A stretch of DNA of 64,000 nucleotides from Straminergon stramineum. Taxonomy: Eukaryota; Streptophyta; Bryopsida; Hypnales; Calliergonaceae. This document shows positions 48,701 to 61,455 of this stretch, piece after piece. The stretch spans positions 39,561,001 through 39,625,000 of the forward strand of contig OY987265.1 in the NCBI GenBank assembly GCA_963920665.1, in the 5' to 3' direction. The translations under genes and the position numbers were made by a program. The number at the start of each line of letters is the position of its first letter. The first letter of the stretch is position 1. The notes below the pieces were generated by a model. It saw only the letters and a program-made list of their open reading frames with translations, was not told the DNA's origin and did no database searches.

Positions 48701-49110
48701 ACCCACTCCTCCACCAGTGCCCCGCCATCTCCATCATTAACCATCGCCTTCTCGATCCCCAACTCATCTCCGAACTCGTTCAAGATCACTGCGATTCTTC
48801 GACCATGCTTCTCATTCAATATGTAATTGACTAACTGCAGATCAAATTCACCCAAAATTCGTCAGAATTTGCGAATGCAACCGCAAGCGCTAAACAAAAG
48901 GAAACCTTGGTGAGATTTCGGACCACTCACCGTTGTTTTGCCAGCTCCCAAGTAGCCTGTGATCATGGTGATCCCCACCGCCACAGCTTGCCCATCGGAT
49001 TTCTTCACTCCTTGTCTTGCACTCTCCGCCAGAGAATGTCCATTCTCTGTTAGAATTTCTGATGGGGTTTGGAAGAGCGGAACTGCGAGAGGAGCGTCGT
49101 CGTCGTTCAT
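45715..49110 (-). CDS. ZNG1-like: CobW/COG0523 GTPase, ZNG1-type zinc chaperone, 374 aa, 9 exons
   Basis: Exons (minus): 49110-48931, 48834-48617, 47913-47799, 47359-47270, 47161-46994, 46876-46769, 46575-46465, 46072-45991 and 45767-45715. All are GT-AG with matching phases, 1125 nt in total. G3E-family GTPases of this group deliver zinc to client enzymes such as type 1 methionine aminopeptidase. Motifs seen: P-loop GYLGAGKTT (52-60), NEFGDE (79-84), the metal-binding GCVCC (110-114), ETTGLANP (140-147) and the guanine-specificity NKVD (207-210). The C-terminal domain (about 270-374) carries HDRMV, YRMKG and AVRDLYEIVPTRSW. The N-terminal client-binding motif of animal ZNG1 (CPELVPI) appears only as a loose APLAVPL without Cys. 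There is no transit peptide, so it is probably cytosolic. The linker around residue 258 is somewhat shorter than I expect for the family; a missed mini-exon is possible. Confidence 0.9.
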
Positions 49111-49221
49111 GGCTGAGGGATTTTGGTGTTCGAGAATTTTGTAACATGAGAAGCAACGAGAACAGTCGATTAGAGAAGGACGCTCTTCTTCGGGAAACAG
49201 AGCGTGCAGGGTTTAGTGCAC

Positions 49222-49230
49222 AAACCCTAA
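49222..49230. promoter_or_regulatory. Telo-box (AAACCCTAA) upstream of the ZNG1-like gene
   Basis: AAACCCTAA lies 112-120 bp upstream of the ATG, with a further GGGTTTA at 49209-49215. Telo-boxes are common in promoters of growth- and translation-linked plant genes. The motif is short, so chance occurrence is possible. Confidence 0.4.
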
Positions 49231-52200
49231 TTCATTAGAGTTTTAAAAAACCCTCTCACTGAAAGTAGGTGCTTTGCTTATTTATATCTTAGTAAATTAG
49301 CATGACCCATTGTGGTCCCTTTGGTCATTGCACATATTTACTCACTATATTTTCTTTTTGGGGGTAAACACAGCAACCACCAAAGGGAGTAGTACCAAAC
49401 TAACCAAGTCATGGCATTTATTTTCAAGGGCAACAATCCTCCACTAGTAAGTTTCTTTCTTTCTTCCATCAAAGTAGATGATTATGCTTAGGCTATAGAT
49501 ACATAACATTAGTAACCAACACTATGAGGTCCCTTTTGCTTCCTTCCAAAGTGAGAGCTCCTGGCGTGGCAACTTTCACTCCAATGACTTTCTTGCAACT
49601 TCCCACTTAGCCAATGAAATTAGTGTTGCAACTTCCTAGTCATCCAATGACTCTACAAATTAAACAAAATTCTTTCTTAGGCATGTAGAAAGGGATTATT
49701 CCAATCTCCAAGTGAAGATAGTTTGACTCCTAAATTTCTTTCATGTTTAGAGGTCCAAAATTGCTTCAAAACACTAGTCTCCAAAGCAAGGCTAAAATCT
49801 TCATTCATCTTTATTTGTTAATAAATCCAACCTTAGAATCCTTTAGTTAACTTGTAAAAGTACCCCCTCTGAAAGTTTTAGAATAAAAAACCTTACCAAT
49901 TGCTATATCATGATGCTTGGGTTTCAAAAATAAGTATTTTCAACTCTTCCCAAATGGTTACATATCTTTCAAACTTTTTACCCAAAAATACGTAGATCCT
50001 ACAACTTAAAACTCTCGATAATATGTTGAAGAAATAAATTCAAAATACATATAAAATTTTTTTAAAAAAAAATTCATATTCATACTTGAAAAAAATATTA
50101 AGTAGAAAGAACAATGGAGAAAGATTTAAATTACTTAATTGTTAAAAATATAGTTTTAGAATTGAAAAATGACAATCCCAAATGTTGTAATGTAATGTAG
50201 TATGGTAATAAACAATCTACATCCTAGGATTTTATTTATTTCCAAAAAATATTAAAAATTGAGTTAAATAAAGGAAATTAAAGTTTATTTTAGGGTAGAG
50301 ACTTCATAACTATCCACAAACTAAAACTCCTCATAACTTTCGTATCCTTAGTGTAAAATGGAATGGTTCAAAGCTTTGTATAAAGAGAGAGAGAGAAAAA
50401 AAAATTCAAATTTTTATTTCTTAAAAAAGTGATTTTTTGGAGTTGCTCGGATTGCCTGGGTTGAGAAAGATACTATGTATTTGATACAATAAATTTTTAA
50501 CCATTTAGTCAAAAGTTTCAAAAATTGTTGCGCCTTAAAAATACTCCTCAACCACATGTTGTGTGAAATTTTCAAAGAAAAAAATGAAAATTCTATTCTT
50601 GGTAAGCTACCAAAAATTTCTAGGTTGCCAAAAAATGTCATTTGATTCTTTAGGGGTTAAGTTGGTTATTAATATTATATACTAGTAGGAATTAAACCTT
50701 ACACCTTATGGAGTCAACAAGGCCAATAGACACAACCACTTATGGCTATTCCTTGGAGTAGTTTAAGGACATTTTGCACACACACACACACCGCCGTTGC
50801 ACATATTTAGACTTATTGAATTTACCAAAAAAAATTGCTGAAAATCAGTAAAATATAGAATATTGTGCATGTGTTGGGATCAAACCATTTCTGATGAACA
50901 AAATTTGCATTGCAAGTGGTCAAAGCAAAAACATATATGGAGTAGTTTCCATTGTAGTCCCACAAGGGGACTACTCTTGTCCATTTGGAAGCTAAGGTTA
51001 TTGTATCAATTTCCTACCTAACTACAATGATAATCCAAAAGTATCCTTCATGATTGTTGAATAATAGCAATGAACTTTCTGCAATGAGTAGAAAGAGCAC
51101 GATGGTGTTCATTGGAGTCATGAAATAAATACTTTTTCAAACCAATGCCAACATTTATAACTCCAATTTAGCACTGAAGTTGTCATAGTGCAAAACCATT
51201 ACAACTTTCACTACTTTATGATGCATCACAATACAATTAGGTATAGGAAAAGGGGGCACATTTGGGCTCATAGAAGTAGTTGGGTGCATCTACCTTAGTA
51301 AGGACTAAAAATCGTGTTAGTACTAATGATCATTTTTGTGGAAATTTATATAATATGGAAATATTTTTATCTATCCTAAATGTAAAATACTATGACTTTG
51401 GTAAAATAGTGCTACACATGCTAATAGGATAAATATTATAGTAATAACATAATTGTTCTTCCAAGAAAGACCAAAAGTATTGTGGCTTGTTGTAAAGCCA
51501 ATTATGGATTCAATTATGTCAATATGAACTAGCAACATTCATTATAAAACATCCATAAAGGATTGTCTAAGGTTTTGAATTGTTTTAGTGCCATAGAATG
51601 TGTGATTTTGAACAATTTTAAATTAGCTACTTGCAATGACATGCACTCCTAGATTTTTAGGGGAATTGGGTCCCAAATGGTTTTGGATCAATCGATTTTA
51701 CTCTACCAAAAATCAAAATTATCTTAGAAGATTGACACCTCTATTTATTCAAGCTCTAATTTTGTTCTCCAACCCATTAATGTGAAGGTTGTGATTGGTT
51801 GGATAATTTCAAGCATTGACTCTAATTTGACCCCACTTGACAAACTCATACACTAAGGTTTGCACCCCCTTATCCTAACATGCATTGATCTTCATTCTCT
51901 CAAATATTATATTATATAATTGAAAAAATACAAAATCTCACAACCATTTAGACAAACTTATGAAAAAACAAACTTTGCCCTTGGAGAACAAACTAAGTAT
52001 ATTAATCATCATATTTAAAACACTTAACATCAAAAAAAATATTTTCAATGCATTTTTTAACAAGATGAAATTCTTGAAAGTTATAATATAAGCTTGATGA
52101 AAAGCTTTCATCCACATAAATAAAAAAAATATAACTCAAAGGGGTGAACTAGCCTCTATTGTAAGTAATACTCTTTACATGTTTAATATTATCTTCTCTA

Positions 52201-53254
52201 ATATCACATCCATTGTTCTCTTATCAAACCTTAGGAGATGGATGTACCCATACTCAATTCAAAATTCACACTAGAGATTTGTTAAGATGATTTGTGAAAA
52301 GACAATTTCATAATTGCATTCCAAAACTCTAAAATAGGTAGTGTAATGTGTCCAATTTGATGACAAACTAACAAATAACAAAGCAGGAATTGCAAGGTTA
52401 GGCCCACTTTTTGTATAGTAGGGTACAATTGCTTTTGGTGGAGCTTGTTTTACTATCCAAAGAATTAAATTAGTTGAAAAAATATTTGGCAGCCTTTGAA
52501 AAGCACAATAGAAAAAATTAAAAATCTTAGTCATCAATAAATTCATGAAATATAAGAAATTGCAAATAGTCATCCCACTTCAACCAAACAGTTGTGTTTA
52601 TGAGGTTACAAAATTCACAACTCTTCAGGAACCAAAATCGCTGGATTTCCCTCACTGCATCAATACTTCCATTACTTCCTAGAAGGAGTCCATCTTAACG
52701 AGCTCCTCTGACCACTTCAAAGAGCAGTGCAGTAAGTACAGTATTAGAACCTTGGGTTTAAGAAAACACTGCATCAACCAATCCTACAAAAATTGTGCAG
52801 ACAGTACGAAACAACAGCAAACAAATTGCAGTTGCAACGCCATGCAGTGCTCAAATATGTGCCAGTGAGAACTTATCTCTTCTGAGATCATTGAGTTTGG
52901 GTTTCATTCTACTTGATAGAAGAATGCAACTACTTAAAAAGGCTCTAGATCATCATGTCATTGACATGATCCATTCACCGAGAGTTCCCAAATTCATTTA
53001 GAGACCTCCAAGTGGCGTCAGGCTAAGCACTGACATCCAAATATGTCTCTGTTCCTCCAATAAAACTCTTGAACCAGTACATGCCTATTCGTATTCATGT
53101 TGCTCTTTTAGCGCAGTGGACAAGCTAGAGTATTTCCCTTTAATTATATCAATAGCACATTCTGTTCAGCCCCAGCATGGGTCTCAGCGCCCAAATTCAA
53201 TATGGAGGTAGCACTTACTTTCAGTTTGAGAGTGGGAGAATGGCAATAATAAGA
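49231..53254. other. Intergenic region, AT-rich, with a partial TTAA element
   Basis: No gene is supported. The partial family B element at about 49930-50656 is listed separately. Short CA and GA runs occur at about 50384-50396 and 50775-50792. The stretch 50661-52600 is AT-rich without recognisable structure. The 3' UTR of the F-box gene probably lies within 52600-53254. Confidence 0.4.
49930..50656. mobile_element. Truncated TTAA MITE family B copy
   Basis: The right end ATTCTTTAGGGG is followed by TTAA at 50657-50660. Sequence inward aligns with 62141-63079 (shared GGTTGCCAAAAAATGTCATT-like, ATGTTGTGTGAAA and AATAAACAATCTACA segments). The other terminus (expected CCCCTAAATG...) is missing or too diverged to see. 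Confidence 0.6.
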
Positions 53255-55977
53255 TCATAGTCCCAGTACTTGGCAGCTTAGAACCTCTTCATCACTGACC
53301 CCAGGTCCAGTTGGAGCATCCCAGAAACGTAACACTTGGCCAGAATCCGCTTGGCTTATATCTATACTCATAAGCTGAAGTCCTCGTTTCACAACAAACA
53401 GTGATGATCCAAGACCCACTATTTGCGGATTCGCTCTCAAAATCTGCACCCACGGTAGTCCTTGGATCTCCTTCATATGGATCCAACCCATGCCACTTGC
53501 ATCTGCCACGCGCACTCTTCCCGCTGCCCAATCCACTGTGTGCAGTTTCCCAGCTAGCACCGTGCTCAAACCATACCTTCACATCAATAAAGCACTAGAG
53601 GTGACTACTTGATTCTAAAAACAGCTGATTTAAGTAAAGAAATGAAATCCTTGCCGGTACTGAGCCAGGTCCATCCATACTTGAAAAGAAATCTGTTAGA
53701 AGCAAACTCCACACAAAGCTGGAAACACTGGCAGAAACTCCACCCTTCAGAGGTATCCTAGAAAACCTAGCTGCGTTATAATTCGCAGGGGATAAAACAT
53801 CTAGGTTTCTAAAATCCTCCAGGGGAGGAAAGTGAAAGGTGACAGGATTCAACTTTAAAAACTCAAACCATAATCACTTTCATAACAAAGCTCTGCCTAC
53901 AAAGATCTCAATATAAAGAGATACGAGCAATGCAACCTTAAAATAATTTTATTCGTCCTAGATTGTCAGGCATATCAATAAAAGTACAACAGGGTATTGT
54001 TGCACATTGCAATGAATAGGCGCCCACCTCAGTAACGCCTTGAGCTTGGGTCTTTTGAATCTCCAAGTGCCAGTTTCAGGATCATATTCCTTGACAAAGG
54101 CACGCCCGTCGACCTCAGTGTAGGAGCAAAAATAGTGAGAATTGTGGATCACAAGGCTTTGCCATTCAGGCCGCCAATCTTTCTTATACCACTGTGGAGG
54201 GAGTAATGGAGGATGCCCTGAGCTCTCAATTTCCTGCCACTCGTCTCTATCGCTGTCGTAGACCTCTGACGCATGCATCAACTGGTTGTCCCAATCGAAT
54301 CCCCCTAGCACGTACAACTTCGCACGTAAATAGTTGTCAGAAGGAGGCCTAGTTCCACACCCAGATATACAGACACCTCAAAACCTCCCCTATAAAATTC
54401 ACAAAGTTGTTAATAGAATGTTGGTGGTAATTTAAAAGATTTAGATCGATACTGTTCAATTAATGTCAAATTAACTTTGAATAAATGTTATCATAACAGT
54501 GGCCAACACAATATACAGTTAATGCCAACAGATTGAACCACCGTGCATACTTCGCAGTACTGAACATGAAAGAAGCGAAACAATAATCACCTGCATTGCA
54601 GGGTAGAGCGCTGTACACAGTACACCACCTCCTGAAACATTCGCTACATGGACCACAAAATGACACAATGGGTGTCTCCCAAGCAGCACTCCCCAAACCC
54701 TACCCTGACAAAACCTTAGAAAACAATGCGTGACCAACGAGACCTAAAATTCGACTGTGAATTGAAGAAGAAAGCGACTGCAAGACGGAAAATTAATAAC
54801 AGATCGGCGTATACTTCCCACGCCAGACACCGAATTATACAAAAAAACAATTCACACCAAAACTAAGCACAAAACCCTACACCATAAGAAGTGAAAAACT
54901 TTCATCAAGAAACCAACGAGACCGAAAATTTCGGCACGGAATCTCAAACCAATACTACCAATTCGCAAATTCACAACAGATTGGAGCATTAACTTCCCAC
55001 GCAAGACACTGAGTTGTAAAATACTACATATCACACCCGAAATCAAGTTCATATCACAAAACCCTATACCACATAGAAGTGGAAAACCTCCATCAAGAAA
55101 CCAGCGAGACCTAAAATCCGGGTACGCAACCCAAACGACCACTACCAATTCCCAAGTCCACAGAAAATTGGAGCATTACCTTCCCCCCAACACATTCACA
55201 CCCGAACGAAGCCAAAATTTCTCAGAAGCACAAAACCCTACACCACATCCAAGTCCAAAACTTCCACCAAAACAACCAACCAGACCTAAAATTCTGGAAC
55301 AAAAATCAAACGACCACCACCAATTCCCAAATTCATTGGAGCCTTACCTTCCCCCGCAACACACTCACAAGTGGGCTATGCCTCGTTCGAATCATCTGCT
55401 TCCTCCGCGCCCACCGATTCCTCAGTGGACAATACACCAAAAGCTCCCGCAACGTCGGCCCCGTCCGCCCCACCTTCCCCCCCATCACAAACAGCTTCCC
55501 ATTCAGAACCGCCGAAGCTCGTCCAAAAACACTCTCCGACGACAACCTCCCCCGCCGTCGTGGCACATTGGGCAAACACAACCACTTCCCAGTTCCCCGA
55601 TCGAACGCCCACCACGACACGGTTTCTGTGACGGAGTTCCAACTCTGCACGTACACCCACTCCTCCACGCACTTCAAGGAAGCTCGCGTCTCTGCCAACT
55701 GGGGATGCTCCAGAAAATTCTTCCATGACTTGCACACACTCTTCAAATTCAGAAGAAGAGAGCGAGGGAGGCGAGAGAGGACGAGAGAAGCGATTTCATC
55801 GGGCAAACCGGGTAACAACTCTGGTGTCGTGGAATTCGAATTGTTGCAACCCAAACTGCTGCAACCCAAATTGTCGCAACACGGATTGTGACCAGGATTA
55901 CTGCAATCCGAATTGTGATTCGGATTAGGAGCCGAATTGTGTCCCGATTGTCTGTGGGGTAGCTTGTGGGGCCTCAT
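53255..55977 (-). CDS. F-box/kelch-repeat protein, 409 aa, 3 exons
   Basis: Exons (minus): 55977-55348, 54317-54028 and 53564-53255, with GT-AG junctions and phases 0 and 2, summing to 1230 nt. The F-box (about residues 53-93, LLPGLPDEIASLVLSRLP through CKSWKNFL) should bind SKP1 in an SCF ubiquitin ligase. Kelch repeats follow: FGRASAVLNGKLFVMGG, then GKLYVLGGFDWDN (split across the exon 1/2 junction), VYDSDRDEWQEI, and AGKLHTVDWAAGRVRV at the start of exon 3. These would form the substrate-binding propeller. Residues 13-50 are an unusual Asn/Cys/Gly/Pro-rich tract. Intron 1 (54318-55347) contains three tandem copies of the exon 1 boundary region. The C terminus (VLSCQVLGL) matches the usual end of the propeller. 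The target is unknown. Confidence 0.88.
54802..55340. repeat. Intronic tandem repeat duplicating the splice-donor region
   Basis: Units start near 54802, 54981 and 55168, with the fourth boundary at the true exon 1 junction (about 55336); spacing is 179, 187 and 168 bp. Each carries TTGGAGCATTAACTTCC-like sequence (the donor region in complement), CACAAAACCCTACACCA, AAGAAACCAACGAGACC and ACTACCAATTC. The repeats fill most of the second half of intron 1 of the F-box gene. Confidence 0.8.
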
Positions 55978-56369
55978 TGATGGGAATTGGTGACGGGGAG
56001 ACGGTAATTAGGCTCTGCGATTGCAGATTCTGGGTTTGCGAATTTGAGGGGCGATGCGCGATTATTCTCTGGCAGCATCGGCATTGCCGTCTAGCTTGCG
56101 TTCGGGCTGGCTGGCTGCGCGCTTGAATAGGAATGGGGGAGGGGTGCTTCGTATTCGGCTTCCTGGTCCTTGTTGGGCTTTCGTGGTGGGAGAGATGGTC
56201 AGAGTAATTAGCGTTGCGAGTGTGGGTGCGGCTGTTTACTTTTTCTTGCGGTGTGGAGTAACGGCAGGTGCGGGAAAAGGTAAAGGTGAAAGGGGGTGCC
56301 ACTTTTTAGTTGGGGACACCCTTTTTACTTTGGTAGGGTTTTGGGGGATTCAGTTCTAGATTCCATACC
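55978..56369. other. Upstream region of the F-box/kelch gene
   Basis: GC-richer than the surroundings, with open frames on both strands but no recognisable domain; it probably holds the promoter and 5' UTR. It ends at the TTAA of the next element (56370). Confidence 0.4.
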
Positions 56370-56373
56370 TTAA

Positions 56374-56952
56374 CCCCTAAAAAACGATTCATCTGCAGAA
56401 TTGACGATTTGAGAAAAAAATCATTATAAAGTGCTATAACAAAGCATATTTTGGAATTGATATACAAATAAAAGTTGTAGATTATGAGTTGTTGATTCTA
56501 TCCATACGGTTAGATTCACCAACACTATGATCAATATTTTTTTAAGAATTTTGAAATAGAAATTCCAAAATTCATTCAAAATTTGATTTCAAGAAAAATA
56601 TTATCACTTTTTGAGTAAAATTTGTTGGAATGGATTGGAAATCAGGTTCTCTTGACATGGTGATTTTTTGAAATTTTTGTATTCTTCAAATCTATAACCT
56701 CACTTTGGCAAATCTAGTTTTGAACTAAAGTCAATGCAATTTTGGCTTAGTCAACCACTTGACATACTTCCACATTGGTAATTTTAGAAAAATGTTTGCT
56801 CTAATAATACCAAATCCAACCCTTAGATAAGACAACAATTTGATAAAGTAACTCCACAAATTAGGATGACTTTCATCCAAGCAATAAGGAGAATGAAGCT
56901 TGACTTTGAATCTATACATCATCCCCAAAATGGATGTCAAAGCACTTAGGGA
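56374..56952. mobile_element. TTAA MITE family A, copy 3 (579 bp)
   Basis: TTAA at 56370-56373 and 56953-56956. The ends are CCCCTAAAAAACGATTCATC and AAAGCACTTAGGGA. It aligns collinearly with 10665-11238 (same orientation) and 26325-26894 (inverted). It lies about 400 bp upstream of the F-box/kelch start codon. Confidence 0.8.
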
Positions 56953-57121
56953 TTAATACTACACTTTGAAAAGCGGGGCTTTGAAACTCAAAGTTTCAAG
57001 ATGACAAGAGTGCATCAAACTCTTCTTATAACTTGAAGCAAGTTGAAATAACGATTTTCAGGGTTTGAAAACATTTTGTCCAACCAAAAAATGTTTTGAG
57101 ATAGAGGGAGTACTATTTTAA

Positions 57122-58046
57122 TCCCTAAAGGACTGGCCTTGTGTTTTTGCCAACATAACTTCTTTGGGTAGGTATATGTGAGCAAAGATTTGACTTATTT
57201 AGGCTGAAATTTTTTTACAAGGAGTAGACAAGGAATATCTTCCTTGCATGCTAAATTTCATTTCATTTGAGTATACAAGTGAAAAGTTATGATGCAAAAT
57301 GTTGTTTGTTTCTCAACTCGGGCAACTTGGGCAAATTAAAAAAATCACTTCTTTCAAAAATAAAAATTTTAAATTAGTTTTCAAGATTTATATTTGTGGG
57401 GAAAGCTTTGAATTAGTCCATTCTGATCAATGAGATGAAAGTTATGAGGAATTTTAGTTTGCGGGCAGTCATGGAATCTCTACTTCAAAATAAAATTCAA
57501 AGTCCTTTATTTAACTCGATTTTTAATATTTTTTGAAAAAAATAAAAGCATAGGATGTAGATTGTTTATTAAAACATTACAACCATTGGGATTGGCATTT
57601 TTCAACTTCATAATTAAATTCTTGACAATTAAGTATTTTGAACCATTCTCTACTTCTTTCTACTTACTATTTTTTTCCTATATGTTGTACAATTCCAAAT
57701 GATTTAAAATTTTTCAAGCACATAGCCAACTTGGCTTAAAAAATGTATTCAAAGATGCACCACCATTTTGGACATTTATTCATACAAATATGAACTTGTG
57801 AAGTGCTATTGCCCAAGGTTTTGTAGGGCAAAAAAACTGATTTTTGTCACTTCAAATGTTAATATCTTGCAATCTACATAGTGGAAATTTCCGGAATTTT
57901 TTTCACATATTTTCAAAACAACTTACTACAAGATCCTACGGTTATGTATGTTCAAAAATGTTTTTTTTTCTTAACTTTGGTACTTGTGCTAAAAATGGCA
58001 ATTTTGGAACGTTTTTGGTGAAAACATAGTCAAGGAACTTTAGGGG
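57122..58046. mobile_element. TTAA MITE family B, copy 1 (925 bp)
   Basis: TTAA at 57118-57121 and 58047-58050. The left end is TCCCTAAAGGACTGGCC, and the right end is AAGGAACTTTAGGGG. It aligns in inverted orientation with 62141-63079. Just before it, 57100-57115 reads GATAGAGGGAGTACTA, which resembles the end of a Stowaway-type element; the partner end was not found. Confidence 0.75.
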
Positions 58047-58050
58047 TTAA

Positions 58051-61000
58051 TATTAAATAATTTTAAATATATTGACAATTAAAGAGAAACTAATATATTT
58101 TTTTAAAATTAAGGAAATAACATAGTTTTGAAATATTTTAACTTTGTTCTCTAGTTTGTATACTATTTGGTTTGTATACTATTTTCTGATGAGCATTTGT
58201 ACTCAAGAAGATAGGAGAATTGTCAATTCAAGAAATTAATTGTCACTTTGAAGAAGATCAAATAACTTGTAAGATCCATAACTTATTCTAGTGCAAATGC
58301 ATTTTATGACAATACTAGATCTTACTAGATCTAGTAAAATCCATAACTTATTCAAATATAGATGCATTTTATAACAATACATTTGAGGAGGCAATGTCAC
58401 ATTGTACTATGGGGATTATACATACTACATCATGCCATCTTCCAATGGCTGTCCAAAATGTTCAATTTCCTTTACCATGAATGTCAACCATTCTACTAAA
58501 AGTAGAAATCTTAATTAGGGTAGATAATAGAAAGTTCTTTCTAGTTGCAGGCGCCTTGACCGCAAACATAAAGCTCTCTGCTCCTTCCATCTTTGGGCCT
58601 TCACCAAGATGTATTTGATGCATGATGCACCACTTGGTATTGTTTAGAGCACTAGTCTAAACAATTGGACACAATACCTTGATACCATATATGAGGGCTT
58701 CAGACATCTACACTAATGTTTTTTGATTGGTGTCCACTTTTGCAAAGACAAATTGGTGAAATTCCCTACAATGTCTACTCATATACTAGCATCGATACCA
58801 ACATCATGGGAGACATCAACATATATTTTGCACAATGTCTCAAAAAATGTCCAGACGTCTATTGTCGTCTGCAATTCTACTTGTAACAATTCTTGTATTT
58901 TACATATTTCACATAGTTTGTTTAACCTCCTACCACCCCACTCGTATAAAGAGGGCATCTTTTCCTCTCCATATATTCACCAGGGCTTTTTTTTTTGGCT
59001 TTATGCTGACAAATTGCATGAGAAAAAAATAATTTGGCTAAAAAAAGGCAGAAAAGCATGAATTTTTTTGCCAAAAAACTTTGAGTGAAAAAAAATCTTG
59101 GATGAAATAGCTAGATTGTGGATGAAAATAAAATTATGGACATGTGATATGCACTATTGTGATATTTCCTATCCAATATGTGGATGAATGTTGAAATTTG
59201 GAGCACTACTATAACATTTTATATCGCCACTTTGGCACTTCATAAAAAATGAAAAAAAAACCACCCTGATACTCACATCAAGTGGCTTTTGAAGCCATGT
59301 GCTATAATTTCCAAATATGGTGTATTTTGTATGGCATATTGTGTATTATATATGACATCTTGTATTAGAGATTATGAAATACAGATGTGCATTACATAAG
59401 ACTCATGTAATTGTCCATATTAACATCATGCCGAATAGTGCACTCAACCACATAAACAACAAATGTGACATCATTTTGTTCTTCTAAATCATACTAGACA
59501 TTGCAAAAGTTATTCATGGTGAAATTTGGATGTCTACAATGACATTACAAATTATCTAGATGTTTAAGTTGACGTCTCAAAAAACATCTCAAAAAATGTC
59601 TAGACATCTAAGTTGATGTCTCAAAAATCAATATTAAATTTCTTAGACAACAAAAAATTGTGTTGATGTGGCATTCCACATCATCCTTGTTGGATGCCAC
59701 ATCATTTTTCCCGCCTCCACATCATGTGCCACCTCATATGCTACGTTGTGGACGGGAATGGATGAAAAAAATTCTATGTGGCTTCCCACATACGTGTTGC
59801 ACTTAGGTAGCAACCACATGACAATCTTTCAAGACCCTGTTGACCCATGTTTGGGGGGATGTCTGATGGAAAACATTTGGATGTCCGGCCATATTTTTTT
59901 ATGTTTTTAGCACGTCAACAACAATGTGATTTTTTGGATGTCTATATAGACATTTGAAAACATCAGCCCCAACATGCAGCTGTCAAAATTGTGAAAAAAA
60001 TATAGTTTTCTTATAGTGAAACAACTACAAAACAACTACGAAAGAACTATTGTCCTTTTATACTTGCAATTGTTTCATAATAGTTTCTTAATCATTTTTG
60101 CAATTGCAAATTGACGTGGTGGATTCCACATAGTGTAGACTAGTCCACATCGACAATTGTGATGAATATTGGATGGAAAATAGTTCACATGATCCATTCT
60201 AAATTTCAACTCTGTTACACTTCTCATAATCATACACTTTATTCTACAACGACTTTGCAATTAAAACGATGTACTAATGATGTAAAATAATGACAAAAAA
60301 CAATGAAGTAAGATTTGGTGCAAATAGAGAGGGCTACAATCGCAAGACAATTGTATAGGACACTTAGTTGTATTTTAGCCAGTTGTTGTGGACATGGTTT
60401 CTTCTAGTATACTTTTAGAAATATTTGTCGACTTTGATGGCTTCTAAAATAATTTTCTTGATGCAAGGCAACCTAATTGTTAAGGCATTCTAACTTCACT
60501 ATTTTGTATAGACTCCATACTTGAAAATCCGGTTCAATTTGAAGGAAAACAAGCTATATAACTCAAAAAAATTCCCAACACTAATTTTATTCATCTATAG
60601 TTGATCAATAATCAATTCAATCACCTTGCCCAATACATGTTTCTTCACTTTCATCTTTCATAGGAGTCCTACATTTAATGTCTTCTGCCATTCTATGCAA
60701 TCCCCTTCTCCAAAGTTCTTCTAGTGATCAATCCGCAACCTTCTTCTGCACCAATTCACAATGGCAACGTTCATGCAGTTTTCTCCCAAGCAAAGCCTCC
60801 TAGTGATTGTGCTTAGTATAATAGCTCTTGTGAGTTTTTTTATTCTTGTTCTAGTGTTTGTAGCAAAAGTCATGAAGTAGAAGAGGGCAAAAATATGTCT
60901 AAAAATTTTGACAACATTATTGGCATCTATATTTTTCCAAGTACTAGGCACAACAAAACCTTAGATAATATTCCATAGGTTACAATAGTTAGTATATAAG

Positions 61001-61080
61001 TTTAGCATGTAGCATGTTTGGAGTCGAATCATTGATAGGATCATCTAATCTTGCTCCCTCTTAAGCTCCTTGGAGGAAAT
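58051..61080. other. AT-rich intergenic region
   Basis: No gene is supported. Between 59515 and 59960 a roughly 60-bp theme (GACATCTAAGTTGATGTCTC-like, 'gatgtct...agacat') recurs several times and is locally palindromic. CTTATAGTG near 60010 looks like one end of a CACTA-type element without a visible partner. Confidence 0.4.
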
Positions 61081-61455
61081 TCAATTGGGGGTGGGGGTTA
61101 TAGAGGGGCAAGTCAATCAAAACAAATATCATTTTACCAATACACTTTTATTTTTACTTAGTCACGAGATAGGGGAAGTCATCGCTTCTCTATTGCTTAT
61201 GCAACCAAAACAAGGATGCTTCAGTTTAAATGCTAACTGTAGATGTCAAATCTAACCTTATTTTGAACATTCTTATTCCAAGTACTCATTGGATGCCAAG
61301 TGAGACAGAGACAATGCAATCAAGGATGTTTGTGGAATGAAAGATCGAAGCACTTGACAATGCCAAATGGGAGATTTACGCATCAATTGATATTAGTCAA
61401 GGTAAAGGTAGTAGGGACTCCACCATTGACAATGTCAACAATTGGATACTTTGAT
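61081..61455. repeat. Duplicated segment, uninterrupted copy
   Basis: It matches 62066-62136 plus 63084-63345, which is the same sequence split by a 939-bp TTAA element. Shared blocks include TTTTACCAATACACTTTTAT, AGGGGAAGTCATC, CAACCAAAAC, GATGCAATCAAGGATG-like and GTAGGGACTCCACCATTGA. The content was not recognised. Confidence 0.65.

Noticed and set aside
53595..53852. 85-residue minus-strand frame between exons 2 and 3 of the F-box/kelch gene
   Set aside because: Exon 2 joins exon 3 in phase (LL-S-TVLAGK), giving a normal kelch repeat, so this frame is intronic.
54466..54737. Cys/Phe-rich minus-strand frames
   Set aside because: They lie inside intron 1 of the F-box/kelch gene and have no homology that I recognise.
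55168..55891. Pro/His-rich 186-residue plus-strand frame and neighbours
   Set aside because: Antisense to exon 1 and the tandem repeats of the F-box/kelch gene; a shadow frame.
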